DNA from: Cloacimonetes bacterium SCGC AAA252-N17 | GTDB taxonomy: Bacteria; Cloacimonadota; Cloacimonadia; JGIOTU-2 | DNA: 30,450 nt | Reading direction: 5' to 3' | Assembly (NCBI GenBank): GCA_000404785.1 | Contig: ASNI01000033.1 | Coordinates: 1-30,450, forward strand | In this document: positions 1-8,024 of the stretch, piece after piece | Position numbering within the stretch: position 1 is the stretch's first letter | Layout of the letters: each line of letters begins with the position of its first letter | Position numbers and translations under genes: made by a program | The notes under the pieces: model-generated | Database searches by the model: none | What the model was told of the DNA's origin: nothing | What the model saw: the letters and a program-made list of their open reading frames with translations, nothing else

Positions 1-49
1 TAGAATTAAGTGACTAACTTATCGGGAAGGAGGTGAATGGGGAAAGTAT

Positions 50-823
50 TTATCCCTTCAAAATCCTTAAGAATTCCTCATGTATATGACCATTTGATGC
101 GGCGATCTCTTTATCGAAAATTGAGAATTCCGAGCCATCAAATTTACTCACTTTCCCACCTGCTTCTTCAAGAATTACGATGCCGGCAGCAGTATCCCAG
201 GGGTAAAGTTCGAGCTCCCAGTAACCATCAAAAACACCATAGGCAACGTAACAGATATCTATTGCTGCTGCGCCGGGACGCCGTATTCCTCTGCATTTTT
301 TTATCACTTTTGAGAGATTCTTGATGTTATTTCTCTCATCATTCAGCATATCGTATGGGAATCCGGTCGCAAGAAGTGCTTTGGGGAAATCCGAATTATC
401 CGAGACATGTATCTCTTCATCATTTCGAACGCAGCACCTGCCCTTTTCTGCAAAAAAGAGTTCATGCAGAATGGGATTATACACAACTCCTACAATACTT
501 TCATTGTTTTTCTGCAATGCAATGGATACGCACACAAATGGAAACCCATGCACATAATTCGTGGTGCCGTCCAGAGGATCGATGACCCAGCAGTATTCCT
601 GACCGGGATTTTGCTCATGCTCGGTTTCTTCTGTAAGAATGTTGTGCTTAGGATAATAATTTTGAATGGTCTCTACAACTACTTTTTCAGCTTCTCTGTC
701 CACATTTGTAACAAGATTTATCCTTCCCTTATAATCGATGAGTTTCTTTTTATGAAAATTTTCTCTGATGATATCACCGGCTTTTGTGCATGCTTCAAGA
801 GCAATATCAAGATAGTCTTTCAT
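50..823 (-). CDS. suhB: Inositol monophosphatase family phosphatase (SuhB-like)
   Basis: The 257-residue product matches the inositol-1-monophosphatase family, Mg2+-dependent cytoplasmic enzymes that hydrolyse inositol phosphates or related sugar phosphates. The metal-binding motifs are all visible: TEE near residues 64-66, the signature DPLDGTTNYVHG from residue 82, and WDTAAG near residue 208, followed by the usual EEAGG. The length is normal for the family. The start ATG overlaps the TGA of the upstream radical SAM gene by 4 bases (ATGA), which implies translational coupling. It is the last gene of the long minus-strand run, and no terminator hairpin is seen in the 49 bases below it. The family call is firm. 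The exact substrate (inositol phosphate, fructose bisphosphate or an RNA-polymerase-associated SuhB role) cannot be read from the sequence. Confidence 0.93.
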   Translation of the reverse strand: MKDYLDIALEACTKAGDIIRENFHKKKLIDYKGRINLVTNVDREAEKVVVETIQNYYPKHNILTEETEHEQNPGQEYCWVIDPLDGTTNYVHGFPFVCVSIALQKNNESIVGVVYNPILHELFFAEKGRCCVRNDEEIHVSDNSDFPKALLATGFPYDMLNDERNNIKNLSKVIKKCRGIRRPGAAAIDICYVAYGVFDGYWELELYPWDTAAGIVILEEAGGKVSKFDGSEFSIFDKEIAASNGHIHEEFLRILKG

Positions 824-1896
824 ACATGCTCCTTTGCTGCCCCTTTGAGATTGAGCAGTTTCTTGCCATGCTCAATTATTTGATTTAAATTTTTGGGATG
901 GAAGAGCAAGTATTTCTGCGTGTAACAACTGCTCCAACATCCGTTACAGGAAGTATATTCAACTAAGAGATTTTCATACTTCTTGCTTTTTATGATCTCA
1001 TCGAGGTCTTGCTCAAGCAAATTTCCAATTGCATCACCTTTGCATAGATGCACTTCGCCATTATGCATAATAGTAAGACGAGTGGCAGTCCGTTTGCCGT
1101 CCACAAAAGGGCAGAAATCAGGAAAATCATTATTAATGATTCGAGGAATGCCTTCAATGAAACTGTTGAGATTGAGAATGGATGGATTATCAGTAAGAAA
1201 ATCTATTGTTTCCTGCAAAGCATCTGCATCTGCGATCTTCATCTTATCATCTTCTTTTGTTGTGTCGAGGAGGGAGTGATATAGACCGATCGTAACTTCC
1301 CATTCCACATCTTTGCATGCCTTGATAATATCCGGAACCTGATGAAGGTTTTTTGCACTGAGCACGCAATTTGCATAGGTGAAAGAAGATGAGCCAAGCT
1401 CTTTTTTTCGAGCTGAGATTTTTTTCATATTGGAAAGAATGGTCTTGGAATGATCTTTCACACCCCGAAGATAATCTCCGTTTCCGCCAAGTCCATCCAG
1501 CGAGGTTTGAATATTGACACCATTCTTCAAACAGAATTCGATCACATTTTTGATTTTATCATAATCAAAATAAAGTCCAGAAACAAGAGAAACAGAAATG
1601 GGAAAAACCTTTTTTGCGTAAGCAAGAATGTCTATTATATCAGGATGCAGAAGCGGTTCTCCGCCGCTGATCATACCAACGAGACTGCCGTATTTTTGCA
1701 GTTTTCGGGCTATCACCCGATAGTCTGAATAATCCATATATGGAGCGCCGTCCCGGTTTTCATGAATGTTACATTGCCTGCATCGCTGGTTGCACAGGCG
1801 CGTCACTTTTATCTCAGTTACAGAGTTGATCGGTTTATTTTGAAGGAAGTGTTTCGTTACTTTCGGAAGGGTTTTGATCAGTGTTCTTTTTCTCAT
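820..1896 (-). CDS. Radical SAM protein with SPASM/twitch-like Cys-rich C-terminus
   Basis: This 358-residue protein carries the radical SAM cluster motif CNQRCRQC (Cys35, Cys39, Cys42), followed by the family's GGEPLLHPD segment and a QTSLDG strand, so it should bind a 4Fe-4S cluster and cleave S-adenosylmethionine. A second Cys group (CPFVDGKR, then LCKGD, then CNGCWSSC) near residues 260-330 looks like a SPASM/twitch auxiliary cluster region, as in MoaA/PqqE-type enzymes that modify peptides or small molecules. The ATG at 1896 is preceded by AAAGGATCA, a good ribosome binding site. This start lies inside the 3' end of the upstream TPR gene and gives an unusually long 62-base overlap. The product and substrate are unknown, and no small peptide precursor gene lies next to it. 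Confidence 0.88.
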   Translation of the reverse strand: MRKRTLIKTLPKVTKHFLQNKPINSVTEIKVTRLCNQRCRQCNIHENRDGAPYMDYSDYRVIARKLQKYGSLVGMISGGEPLLHPDIIDILAYAKKVFPISVSLVSGLYFDYDKIKNVIEFCLKNGVNIQTSLDGLGGNGDYLRGVKDHSKTILSNMKKISARKKELGSSSFTYANCVLSAKNLHQVPDIIKACKDVEWEVTIGLYHSLLDTTKEDDKMKIADADALQETIDFLTDNPSILNLNSFIEGIPRIINNDFPDFCPFVDGKRTATRLTIMHNGEVHLCKGDAIGNLLEQDLDEIIKSKKYENLLVEYTSCNGCWSSCYTQKYLLFHPKNLNQIIEHGKKLLNLKGAAKEHV

Positions 1897-3094
1897 TGAT
1901 CCTTTCTACATTCTTTTGTGCAAGTTCGAAATTAGGATCTAATTCAAGAGCTTTTTTCAGCAAAACGAGAGACTGCTCCAGTTGACCATCTTGTTCGTAA
2001 ATAACAGCAAGATTGTTAAGCGTCTTCTTTTCCTCTTTTTTTTCGAGGATCTCTTCATAAAGCTCGCGAGATTTTTCCATATTTCCTTCTGCCTGAAAGA
2101 GGAATGCATAATTATATTTTGCTTCAGTGAATTCAGGATCTAATTCAATGGCATTAAAGAAATGCTCTTTTGCCTTCTCGACCTTTCCTTTAGTAGAGTA
2201 ATAAATACCAAAATAATAATGCAGATCTGGTGAATCCGGGAAAACCTGCAGATATTTTTTTAGATCTTTGTAAGCGTGGTCAAAATTCTGCTGTGCGTAA
2301 TTATATGCAATTCGCTGGATAAACTCATTCTCTGACAGAACCATACTCGATTCACCGAATACCTTTTCTTTGATAAACCATTGAGCATTAATATTTTTCA
2401 GTACAATTGAGAGCAAATATTTTCCATTTATTTCAAATTCCACAATTGCCTGATCCTGCTCTTTGCTGAGTGCAGAGCGGATAAGATCGAATTCTTTGAT
2501 GGATTTGAATGCCTTTATGAAAAGATTCCTTTTCAAATAATTTTGCCTGAAATCCTCATTTTTATATACTTCATAATGAACAAGGAGCGGAAGCATTTTT
2601 TCATAATCATAGTTGATAACCAGCTCCATAAAACTGTTTGCAACGTCTTCGTGGGTTTTATGGGCTTTTTCTTTAAGAGGAATTCCAAGTTGCTCTCGAA
2701 TATAATTATAGGAGAGTGAGCCCTCTAATTCCTGCTCATGCTTTTTTAGAAAGGAATTAATTTTCTTTTTCCCAGCTTCAGTTTCAGCATAGGATTTTGG
2801 GGTTTTATTTTCAAAAAGAGGATTCTCGTTCTTGAGCCATTTCTGAAGATGGAGATCGAGAAGTCCTTGTTGTTCTGCAATGGATTCCGAGTAGTTGTTC
2901 AATTGCAGTGAGTTTTTATACTGGGTGCTTTTAAGAACGAATTTACAGTCCTTTGGACACTCCAATTTAATGCGGATATCATTACAGCAGTGAAAGCAAA
3001 TTTGCCGTTGAGTTTTTGGACATTTGCGTGTGGCTTTGTGTTTATTGCATATCTGGCAGCGTTTTGGTTGGAAAATTCCAAAATAAGTTTTCAT
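1835..3094 (-). CDS. Cys-cluster (zinc-binding-like) and TPR-repeat protein
   Basis: The 419-residue protein begins with a compact cysteine module at residues 13-50 (spacing CxxC, x8, C, x7, CxxCC, x8, CPKDC), which looks like a zinc-binding domain of the CC...CPxxC type. A long charged helical middle follows. The C-terminal 130 residues hold at least three tetratricopeptide repeats, visible as repeated LHYYFGIYYSTKGKVEKA and AIELDP / ALELDP units. TPRs mediate protein-protein contact, so an adaptor role is likely, but the partner is unknown. There is no signal peptide, so it should be cytoplasmic. It starts 15 bases after nadE and overlaps the radical SAM gene by 62 bases, so all three are probably co-transcribed. 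Only an A/G-rich, weak ribosome binding site precedes the ATG. Confidence 0.82.
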   Translation of the reverse strand: MKTYFGIFQPKRCQICNKHKATRKCPKTQRQICFHCCNDIRIKLECPKDCKFVLKSTQYKNSLQLNNYSESIAEQQGLLDLHLQKWLKNENPLFENKTPKSYAETEAGKKKINSFLKKHEQELEGSLSYNYIREQLGIPLKEKAHKTHEDVANSFMELVINYDYEKMLPLLVHYEVYKNEDFRQNYLKRNLFIKAFKSIKEFDLIRSALSKEQDQAIVEFEINGKYLLSIVLKNINAQWFIKEKVFGESSMVLSENEFIQRIAYNYAQQNFDHAYKDLKKYLQVFPDSPDLHYYFGIYYSTKGKVEKAKEHFFNAIELDPEFTEAKYNYAFLFQAEGNMEKSRELYEEILEKKEEKKTLNNLAVIYEQDGQLEQSLVLLKKALELDPNFELAQKNVERINEKKNTDQNPSESNETLPSK

Positions 3095-3109
3095 AAAAAT
3101 TCTTTCTTA

Positions 3110-3886
3110 TTAGATTGTATAGGATTCCGGATTGGGTGGAATGGATTGTTTGAATCGGTTTTTATTTACAAGTGAGATTACTGTTTGAACCTGTTCTTGT
3201 GTGAATTTTTGTTCAAGCAGATGTTCAACAGGTTGCTTTTCTTCGTATAATGCATAGAGTATTTCGTCGGCATCGGTGTAGGAAAGCCCGAGTTCTTCTT
3301 CATCGGTTTGACCTTCCCATAGATCAGCAGTAGGGGTTTTCTTTATGATGTTCTCGGGAACTTCCATCATTTCTGCAAGTTTCCAGATTTCTGTTTTATA
3401 AAGGCATCCGAGAGGTTCCAGTGCGCAGGCGGCATCACCGAATTGAGTTATATAACCAAGATAGAGCTCGGTTTTGTTGCTTGTTCCAAGAACCAGTGCA
3501 TGTTCCTTTGCAGCAAGGTCGTAGAGTGTGCACATGCGAGCACGCGCCTTCATATTTCCTTTGCGAAGCCGGTCTGCATTCGGATCGTAGTTGTCAAAAT
3601 AAACATCGACAATCGGAGTAATTTCTCGAATAATATATTTAATTCCCAGTGTTTCTGCAATCAGTTTTCCATCATCGAAGCTGTCCTTACTACTGGTTTT
3701 ATAAGGCATGAATACACCGATGACATTCTCTTTGCCAAGCGCTTCAACTGCGAGGAAGGCAACGAGTGATGAGTCAACTCCGCCGGAAAGCCCGATGATA
3801 CCTTTGGAAAAACCTGCATCTTTGAAATAGGTTTTGATGAATTCAATTATTTTATTTTTTTCTATATTTAAATTAGATTTTCTCAT
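3110..3886 (-). CDS. nadE: NH3-dependent NAD+ synthetase
   Basis: The product is a 258-residue ATP-pyrophosphatase-fold enzyme that amidates nicotinic acid adenine dinucleotide to NAD+, the last step of NAD synthesis. The PP-loop SGGVDSS is at residues 34-40. The family blocks LGTSNKTELYLGYITQFGD and TPTADLWEGQTDEEELG follow in order, with the conserved KTEIWKLA helix between them. No glutaminase (nitrilase) domain is attached, so the amide donor should be free ammonia. The length fits the short NadE type. It begins 6 bases after the small 64-residue gene and is followed 15 bases later by the TPR gene. The ribosome binding site is weak, which suggests translation coupled to the upstream gene. 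Confidence 0.95.
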   Translation of the reverse strand: MRKSNLNIEKNKIIEFIKTYFKDAGFSKGIIGLSGGVDSSLVAFLAVEALGKENVIGVFMPYKTSSKDSFDDGKLIAETLGIKYIIREITPIVDVYFDNYDPNADRLRKGNMKARARMCTLYDLAAKEHALVLGTSNKTELYLGYITQFGDAACALEPLGCLYKTEIWKLAEMMEVPENIIKKTPTADLWEGQTDEEELGLSYTDADEILYALYEEKQPVEHLLEQKFTQEQVQTVISLVNKNRFKQSIPPNPESYTI

Positions 3887-3892
3887 AATTAA

Positions 3893-4087
3893 TTAAGAAT
3901 CGTTTTCGACAGTTGTTAAATCTTTTTCACAATATGCCCATTCTTTTGGATTAAAAATTTTACCATCTGAATAGGAATCATCAATAAACTCAGTAACAAC
4001 CCAAAGCCAATATTTTTTATTATCTTTAGTAGTGATTTCTTTGGGTTCAAGAAATGCTCCTGTTGTAAATATAATCAAATTTTTCAT
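3893..4087 (-). CDS. Small 64-residue protein of unknown function
   Basis: This short reading frame starts with MKNLIIFTTGAFLEPKEITT and ends in an acidic tail. The ATG at 4087 is chosen because AAAGGTAATAGT lies directly upstream, a usable ribosome binding site; a longer version starting at 4159 would run back into the nuclease-like gene. It begins 4 bases after that gene's stop and ends 6 bases before nadE. The sequence has a few aromatic residues (KKYWLWVVTEF) and no recognisable domain, signal peptide or metal motif. Like its broken neighbour it is clearly AT-rich, and the two probably arrived together. I do not recognise the family. Confidence 0.5.
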   Translation of the reverse strand: MKNLIIFTTGAFLEPKEITTKDNKKYWLWVVTEFIDDSYSDGKIFNPKEWAYCEKDLTTVENDS

Positions 4088-4091
4088 ACTA

Positions 4092-5054
4092 TTACCTTTT
4101 ATCTTGCAAAAAATTATTTTGGATTTTATTAAATTCTTTAACGCTTCTAAAAAAATCATCTAGTTCTGAGTAATCTTTAAAAATATATGAGTCTTTAATT
4201 TTATGAAAGGGTGTTTTTTCTATTTCTTTTTCGTATTTTTTTCTATTACTACTATTGGCAATTATATACATTTTAATTTTTAATTTATGAACTTGGAAAA
4301 GCCTTAAAAGCCCTTTTGTAATATCGGTTGAATGCTCAACTTCAAAAGCATGTGTAGGGAATCCCTCTTCATCAAACCATATGACGTCGATATATTTTAT
4401 AGTATCGATTTGTTTCGGAGGAATATAGTCCTCAGGAATGACTGTTTCTGTACATAGATCTCCTAATAAACCGTAAATGCTGTTCTTTGATCTATCAGGT
4501 GTGTAAGTTCTATAATTTAGATAACTCCCTATTAATAAAAGCTTTGCTTGAATATCACTATGGGTGAACTCTCTATCATTCTCAACCTCAATATTAATAA
4601 TTTTACTTATTTGTTTGAGTCTCTCTAGATTTTTTGTATATCCTGGATAATGTATCTCACATATTTTATTTAGATAAAGGTCTTCTATCTCTTCTATATA
4701 CATCCCGTCTTCGGTTAATACCGTATGAAATTGATAGCCCTTAGATTTTGTTTCGGGTAAATTATATAAGTCTTTTATTAATATTGATAACGAACCTGCA
4801 CATACATCAATTTTTGATCGATATTTTTTTGCTATTATGATTACTCCATCTCTCTTAAAATTTTACAGCTTTTTAACAATGTTTTTACTTATCCCATGCC
4901 AATTTTCTCTTCCGCCGAAGATTAAATATATCATTCCATTTTCATCTTTGTAGAGTTTTTTAGAGGGTTTTATTTGTACTAATTTCGTTTTTTGAATTTT
5001 TTCTAATTCATATAAAATTATTTTTCTGTCTTCGTTATTAAATTTATTCACCAT
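4092..5054 (-). pseudogene. PD-(D/E)xK-like nuclease gene interrupted by an in-frame TAA
   Basis: Two open segments lie in the same reading frame, separated by one TAA (4863-4865, codon 64 of 321). The upstream part encodes MVNKFNNEDRKI to ISKNIVKKL. After the stop the frame stays open and continues NFKRDGVIIIAKKYRSKIDV into the long downstream part. The C-terminal half has the pattern IDVIWF, then 14 residues later AFEVEHST (Asp223, Glu238, Glu240), which resembles the D...ExE/K active site of restriction-endonuclease-fold proteins. That assignment is by motif only. The start ATG abuts the TGA of the HAD gene and has AAGGGAG upstream. The whole stretch is more AT-rich than its housekeeping neighbours, so horizontal origin is likely. 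An assembly error at codon 64 is an alternative to true decay. Without readthrough, only a product from ATG 4703 (203 residues) retains the motif. Confidence 0.72.
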
Positions 5055-5861
5055 TCATTTACTCCCTTCGATTGAATGAATTCTATGTAATTCCCTTACC
5101 TTAATATTATCGATCGACTGCACGACGAAATCAGCAAAGGGTTCAAGAAGGTCTGCACCATCTTTGCCGGTTAACACTGCGATGGAAAGCCCGCACCCAG
5201 CATTCTTTGCCATCTCCATATCGAGTGTGCTGTCACCAACTACAGCAGTATGCTCGGGTTTGATTTTCAACGTTTCACATACATAATGAACCATATCGGG
5301 AGCGGGTTTATCATTAGTAATGCTGTCCGCACCGGAAATCGCATGAACCTGATCGAGCACATCAAAAGCTTCCAGAATTTTTTCACATCGTACTGCAAGG
5401 TCTGAGGTTGCTACAGCGATCTTTATATTTTTATTCAACGCATCTTCAAACAATCCCCTGATATCCCCAAGCGGACTTGCTATCTTTCTCAAGTCAACAA
5501 TGCTGTCCACCTCGCCAAAAATATGATGAGTTGCATCAAAAGCAGTTGTTCTTTTAAACCCAAATTCAACGAGTTTATCGATAACCTTCTTCTCCGTTTC
5601 TGGTCTTGAGTTGGTTAGAATTGCCACATCGAGAATTTTTGTTGAGTAAGGATCCGCCCCCATTGCGCGGATGATGTCATCAACCTTTTCCGTGGGCAGT
5701 TCGAAATGTTCTCCAAGCAGACGAGCTCGTTGTTTGATGATCTCTATCCACATATTCAGGTCGGAAAGAGTGCCATCCTTATCAAAAATAATTAGCTTTA
5801 TTTGAGCCGAATCTATATATACAGTGCCATTCAGTTTCTGCGCAGCTTTATGCTTCATCAT
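5055..5861 (-). CDS. HAD-superfamily phosphatase (phosphoglycolate-phosphatase-like)
   Basis: The 268-residue protein has all four HAD motifs in order: FDKDGTL near residue 26 (nucleophile Asp and acid/base Asp), a Ser/Thr motif in VATSDLAV, the lysine in NDKPAPD, and VGDSTLDMEMAKNAG with the Mg2+ ligands. A helical cap of about 90 residues sits between motifs I and II, as in phosphoglycolate phosphatase/PGMB-type enzymes. It should be a cytoplasmic small-molecule phosphatase, with the substrate not decided by sequence. Its ATG overlaps the upstream gene's stop by 4 bases (ATGA), and its TGA touches the ATG of the broken nuclease-like gene. Confidence 0.88.
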   Translation of the reverse strand: MMKHKAAQKLNGTVYIDSAQIKLIIFDKDGTLSDLNMWIEIIKQRARLLGEHFELPTEKVDDIIRAMGADPYSTKILDVAILTNSRPETEKKVIDKLVEFGFKRTTAFDATHHIFGEVDSIVDLRKIASPLGDIRGLFEDALNKNIKIAVATSDLAVRCEKILEAFDVLDQVHAISGADSITNDKPAPDMVHYVCETLKIKPEHTAVVGDSTLDMEMAKNAGCGLSIAVLTGKDGADLLEPFADFVVQSIDNIKVRELHRIHSIEGSK

Positions 5862-6346
5862 ATCCTTTCTATCGCCTGAAGAACGTCCATCAGTGTGATC
5901 TGATCGAGTTTTCTGTTCTTGCCGATCATGCTTGCAAGAAGGGATAAGAATTGCTCAACTGTTACGTCTGCATATTTATCAAGGATCAGATAGGAGATAT
6001 TTGTGCTGCCTTTCTTCAAAATATCTTCAAGCTGGGATTTTTCCTTATTATCTTTTATCTCTTCGGATTTTATTTCTGCCGGAGATTCAATTTTTTCTTT
6101 CTCATCTTTTGAAATATTGAACACATCCTTTTCATCATCACTCATTACAAAAGAGCCGATCTCGTCATGTGCTTTTCTTGTTTTTGAGGCAACAAGATCT
6201 TCAAGATAGGTGATTTTCTTCTCGTAGAACTCATCTTTCTTCTTTTCACTTAACTTTTTATACATGATGAGTGCCATGGCGTAGTTTCCTTGCTCTTCAT
6301 ACATTTTTGCAAGAGTCGGGGAGGCAACAACTTCCTGAAACTCCAT
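5858..6346 (-). CDS. Short TPR-like protein of unknown function
   Basis: The product is 162 residues. Residues 8-35 (SPTLAKMYEEQGNYAMALIMY) read like one TPR helix pair. A highly charged Lys/Glu linker follows around residues 70-115, then a C-terminal helical segment ending LMDVLQAIERI. The ATG has AGAGGTTTAAG upstream, and the gene begins one base after the stop of the helix-hairpin-helix gene and overlaps the HAD gene by 4 bases, so it is part of the same transcript. There is no signal peptide or membrane segment. I do not recognise a named family. A cytoplasmic adaptor is an inference from the TPR-like start only. Confidence 0.72.
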   Translation of the reverse strand: MEFQEVVASPTLAKMYEEQGNYAMALIMYKKLSEKKKDEFYEKKITYLEDLVASKTRKAHDEIGSFVMSDDEKDVFNISKDEKEKIESPAEIKSEEIKDNKEKSQLEDILKKGSTNISYLILDKYADVTVEQFLSLLASMIGKNRKLDQITLMDVLQAIERI

Positions 6347-6347
6347 C

Positions 6348-6983
6348 TTAAACCTCTATACTATTTTTTATCTTATCGAAGATGCCCTGTCCGATGCCTT
6401 TCACGTTCATGATTTCTTCGATAGTTTCAAAAGAGCCCTTCTCATTTCTGTAGTCAATAATTGCTTGTGCTTTTTTCTGACCGATCCCCTTCAAATTCTG
6501 AAGCTGCTCAATCGAAGCGGAGTTGATATTTATCTTTTCTGTTACTCCCGCAGTAAGCAGAGTGTCCGTTGTAGGAGATTCTTCTGCGACAAAGGCATAC
6601 ACTTCTGTTGAATCTCCGATCATTTCAAGATAGGGAAGGAGTTTTGCCAGCGTTTTTTTGCCGATTCCTTTGATGTTCGTAAGTTCGATAAGAGAAGAAA
6701 GGGATTCCTGCTGAGTTCTGTATTCAAAAATGGCTTGTGCTTTTGCAGGTCCGATGCCTGGTAATTCTGCAAGAGTTTCAATATCAGCAGCATTGATGTT
6801 GATCATCATGGGCTCGCGGGATTTTTCCACTACTTTTTTTATGCTGTCCTGAACCGTGCTTGTGGAGTCGGCATCAAGAACAGAAGAAATATTCTTCACA
6901 TTGAGCACGACTAGTCCAATAACAAGGAATACAACAATAAAAATTATAATGTTCCGCTCGTCAGGGGTTAAATATTTATTCAT
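6348..6983 (-). CDS. Membrane-anchored helix-hairpin-helix protein (ComEA-like)
   Basis: This 211-residue protein has a single N-terminal membrane segment (about residues 12-28, IIIFIVVFLVIGLVVL), then two ComEA-type helix-hairpin-helix DNA-binding modules. The first is ININAADIETLAELPGIG with a following NIKGIGKK; the second is ININSASIEQLQNLKGIG with a following NVKGIGQG. ComEA proteins bind double-stranded DNA outside the inner membrane during natural uptake, and other HhH proteins of this form have unknown roles. Having two complete modules where many ComEA proteins have one is a mild oddity. It overlaps the upstream M28 gene by 8 bases with no clear ribosome binding site, which suggests translational coupling. 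No other competence gene is in the window, so a DNA-uptake role is only a possibility. Confidence 0.85.
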   Translation of the reverse strand: MNKYLTPDERNIIIFIVVFLVIGLVVLNVKNISSVLDADSTSTVQDSIKKVVEKSREPMMININAADIETLAELPGIGPAKAQAIFEYRTQQESLSSLIELTNIKGIGKKTLAKLLPYLEMIGDSTEVYAFVAEESPTTDTLLTAGVTEKININSASIEQLQNLKGIGQKKAQAIIDYRNEKGSFETIEEIMNVKGIGQGIFDKIKNSIEV

Positions 6984-7860
6984 AGATCAGATGTGTCAGG
7001 ACAGTACCCACATTTTGCAGACTTTGCGGACTGCATTTATCGGGCGTGTCCTCGATTGTATGCCAGTATGGATAGTCCAGATCGATGATATCGATCGCTT
7101 CGTAACCTGCTTCAAGAAATGGATAATGGTCATCATAGATGTAACTTGTCATTTTTGATGAAAAGGTATTTATTTTATTTTTCCTGGCAATGTCCCATAC
7201 TTTTTTCACCAGCGCAGGTGATGAATTTTTTGAGAATGATTCTATCAAAATGTCCAGATCTGCATCGCCGATCATATCGACCACGATCACGAACTCGGGT
7301 TCTTTCCCTGAATATTGTTCAACAAAGTATTGTGATCCAAGGCACCAAGTTTCGTTCGTTCCGTAAGTGCCGGCATCCTCAGCATCAAAAAAGAGCAGGT
7401 CGATACCAAAGACGGGCGGTTCCTTTGCCTGTAATATCGTCGCAAGTTCCATGAGTACTGCAACGCCGGATGCTGCATCATTTGCACCGATGATAGGTGT
7501 TTCGTGATTGGAAGTGTCCTCATCCTTATCAGCCCAGGGTCGCGTATCCCAGTGTGCTCCGATAAAGATTCTTCTTGGTCTGTTTGGATAATATGATGCT
7601 ATGATATTTGTGTATTGATACTCCTGTCCTCGCACTTCAGCGGAAAATTCCTGGGTTTGAACCGATGCACTATGCGTTTTCAGGAAGTTCACAATATAAT
7701 CTTTGCATTGAATGTGTCCTTCCGAACCAGGATTTCTGGGACCGAACTCGCATTGTGCTTCAAGGTATTCAAATGCTTTGTCTCCGTTGAATTCCGGAAC
7801 TTTGATCGAGCATCCAAATAGGAGCAATAGACAAGCAGCGAGAGATACTAATTTTTTCAT
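6976..7860 (-). CDS. M28-family lipoprotein, glutaminyl-cyclase-like
   Basis: The 294-residue product begins with a lipoprotein signal (MKKLVSLAACLLLLFGC, lipid Cys17), so it should be anchored in the envelope. The fold motifs of zinc peptidase family M28 are in order: GAHWDTRPWAD, GANDAASG, FFDAED, VVDMIGD and YWHTIEDTPDK, supplying the His, Asp and Glu metal ligands. The segment DDHYPFLEAG before the last His is particularly like glutaminyl-peptide cyclotransferases, which convert N-terminal Gln to pyroglutamate. An aminopeptidase role is the alternative. No ribosome binding site is obvious before the ATG. A candidate promoter lies in the 164-base gap to queF, so this may head the downstream transcript. 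Confidence 0.88.
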   Translation of the reverse strand: MKKLVSLAACLLLLFGCSIKVPEFNGDKAFEYLEAQCEFGPRNPGSEGHIQCKDYIVNFLKTHSASVQTQEFSAEVRGQEYQYTNIIASYYPNRPRRIFIGAHWDTRPWADKDEDTSNHETPIIGANDAASGVAVLMELATILQAKEPPVFGIDLLFFDAEDAGTYGTNETWCLGSQYFVEQYSGKEPEFVIVVDMIGDADLDILIESFSKNSSPALVKKVWDIARKNKINTFSSKMTSYIYDDHYPFLEAGYEAIDIIDLDYPYWHTIEDTPDKCSPQSLQNVGTVLTHLIYE

Positions 7861-7989
7861 ATTCTATTTTTTTTGTTACAAATTTGCACAATTTTGAGTT
7901 TCAGTCCGCACGGATTTGTCTGCGAACAGCCAAAACAATAATCGCTTTCTTTAAATTCCATGTAATCCCATTCAGGATTTTGATGTTTG

Positions 7990-8019
7990 ATAATTTCATT
8001 TTTGCAGGTTCCGTGTCAA
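7990..8019 (-). promoter_or_regulatory. Candidate promoter upstream of the M28 lipoprotein gene
   Basis: On the minus strand a consensus -35 TTGACA (8019-8014) is followed after 18 bases by AATTAT (7995-7990), a 4-of-6 match to the -10 consensus. It sits just past the queF stop in the only sizeable gap of this run, about 130 bases above the M28 start. The remaining leader (7861-7989) shows no riboswitch or attenuator that I can recognise. Moderate to low certainty. Confidence 0.35.
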
Positions 8020-8024
8020 TTATT

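Noticed and set aside
37..324. Plus-strand 95-codon frame with a perfect AAGGAGGTG just upstream of its ATG
   Set aside because: It is antisense to suhB, encodes a low-complexity basic peptide with no family resemblance, and its codons follow from the suhB sequence. The ribosome-binding-like site is probably chance.
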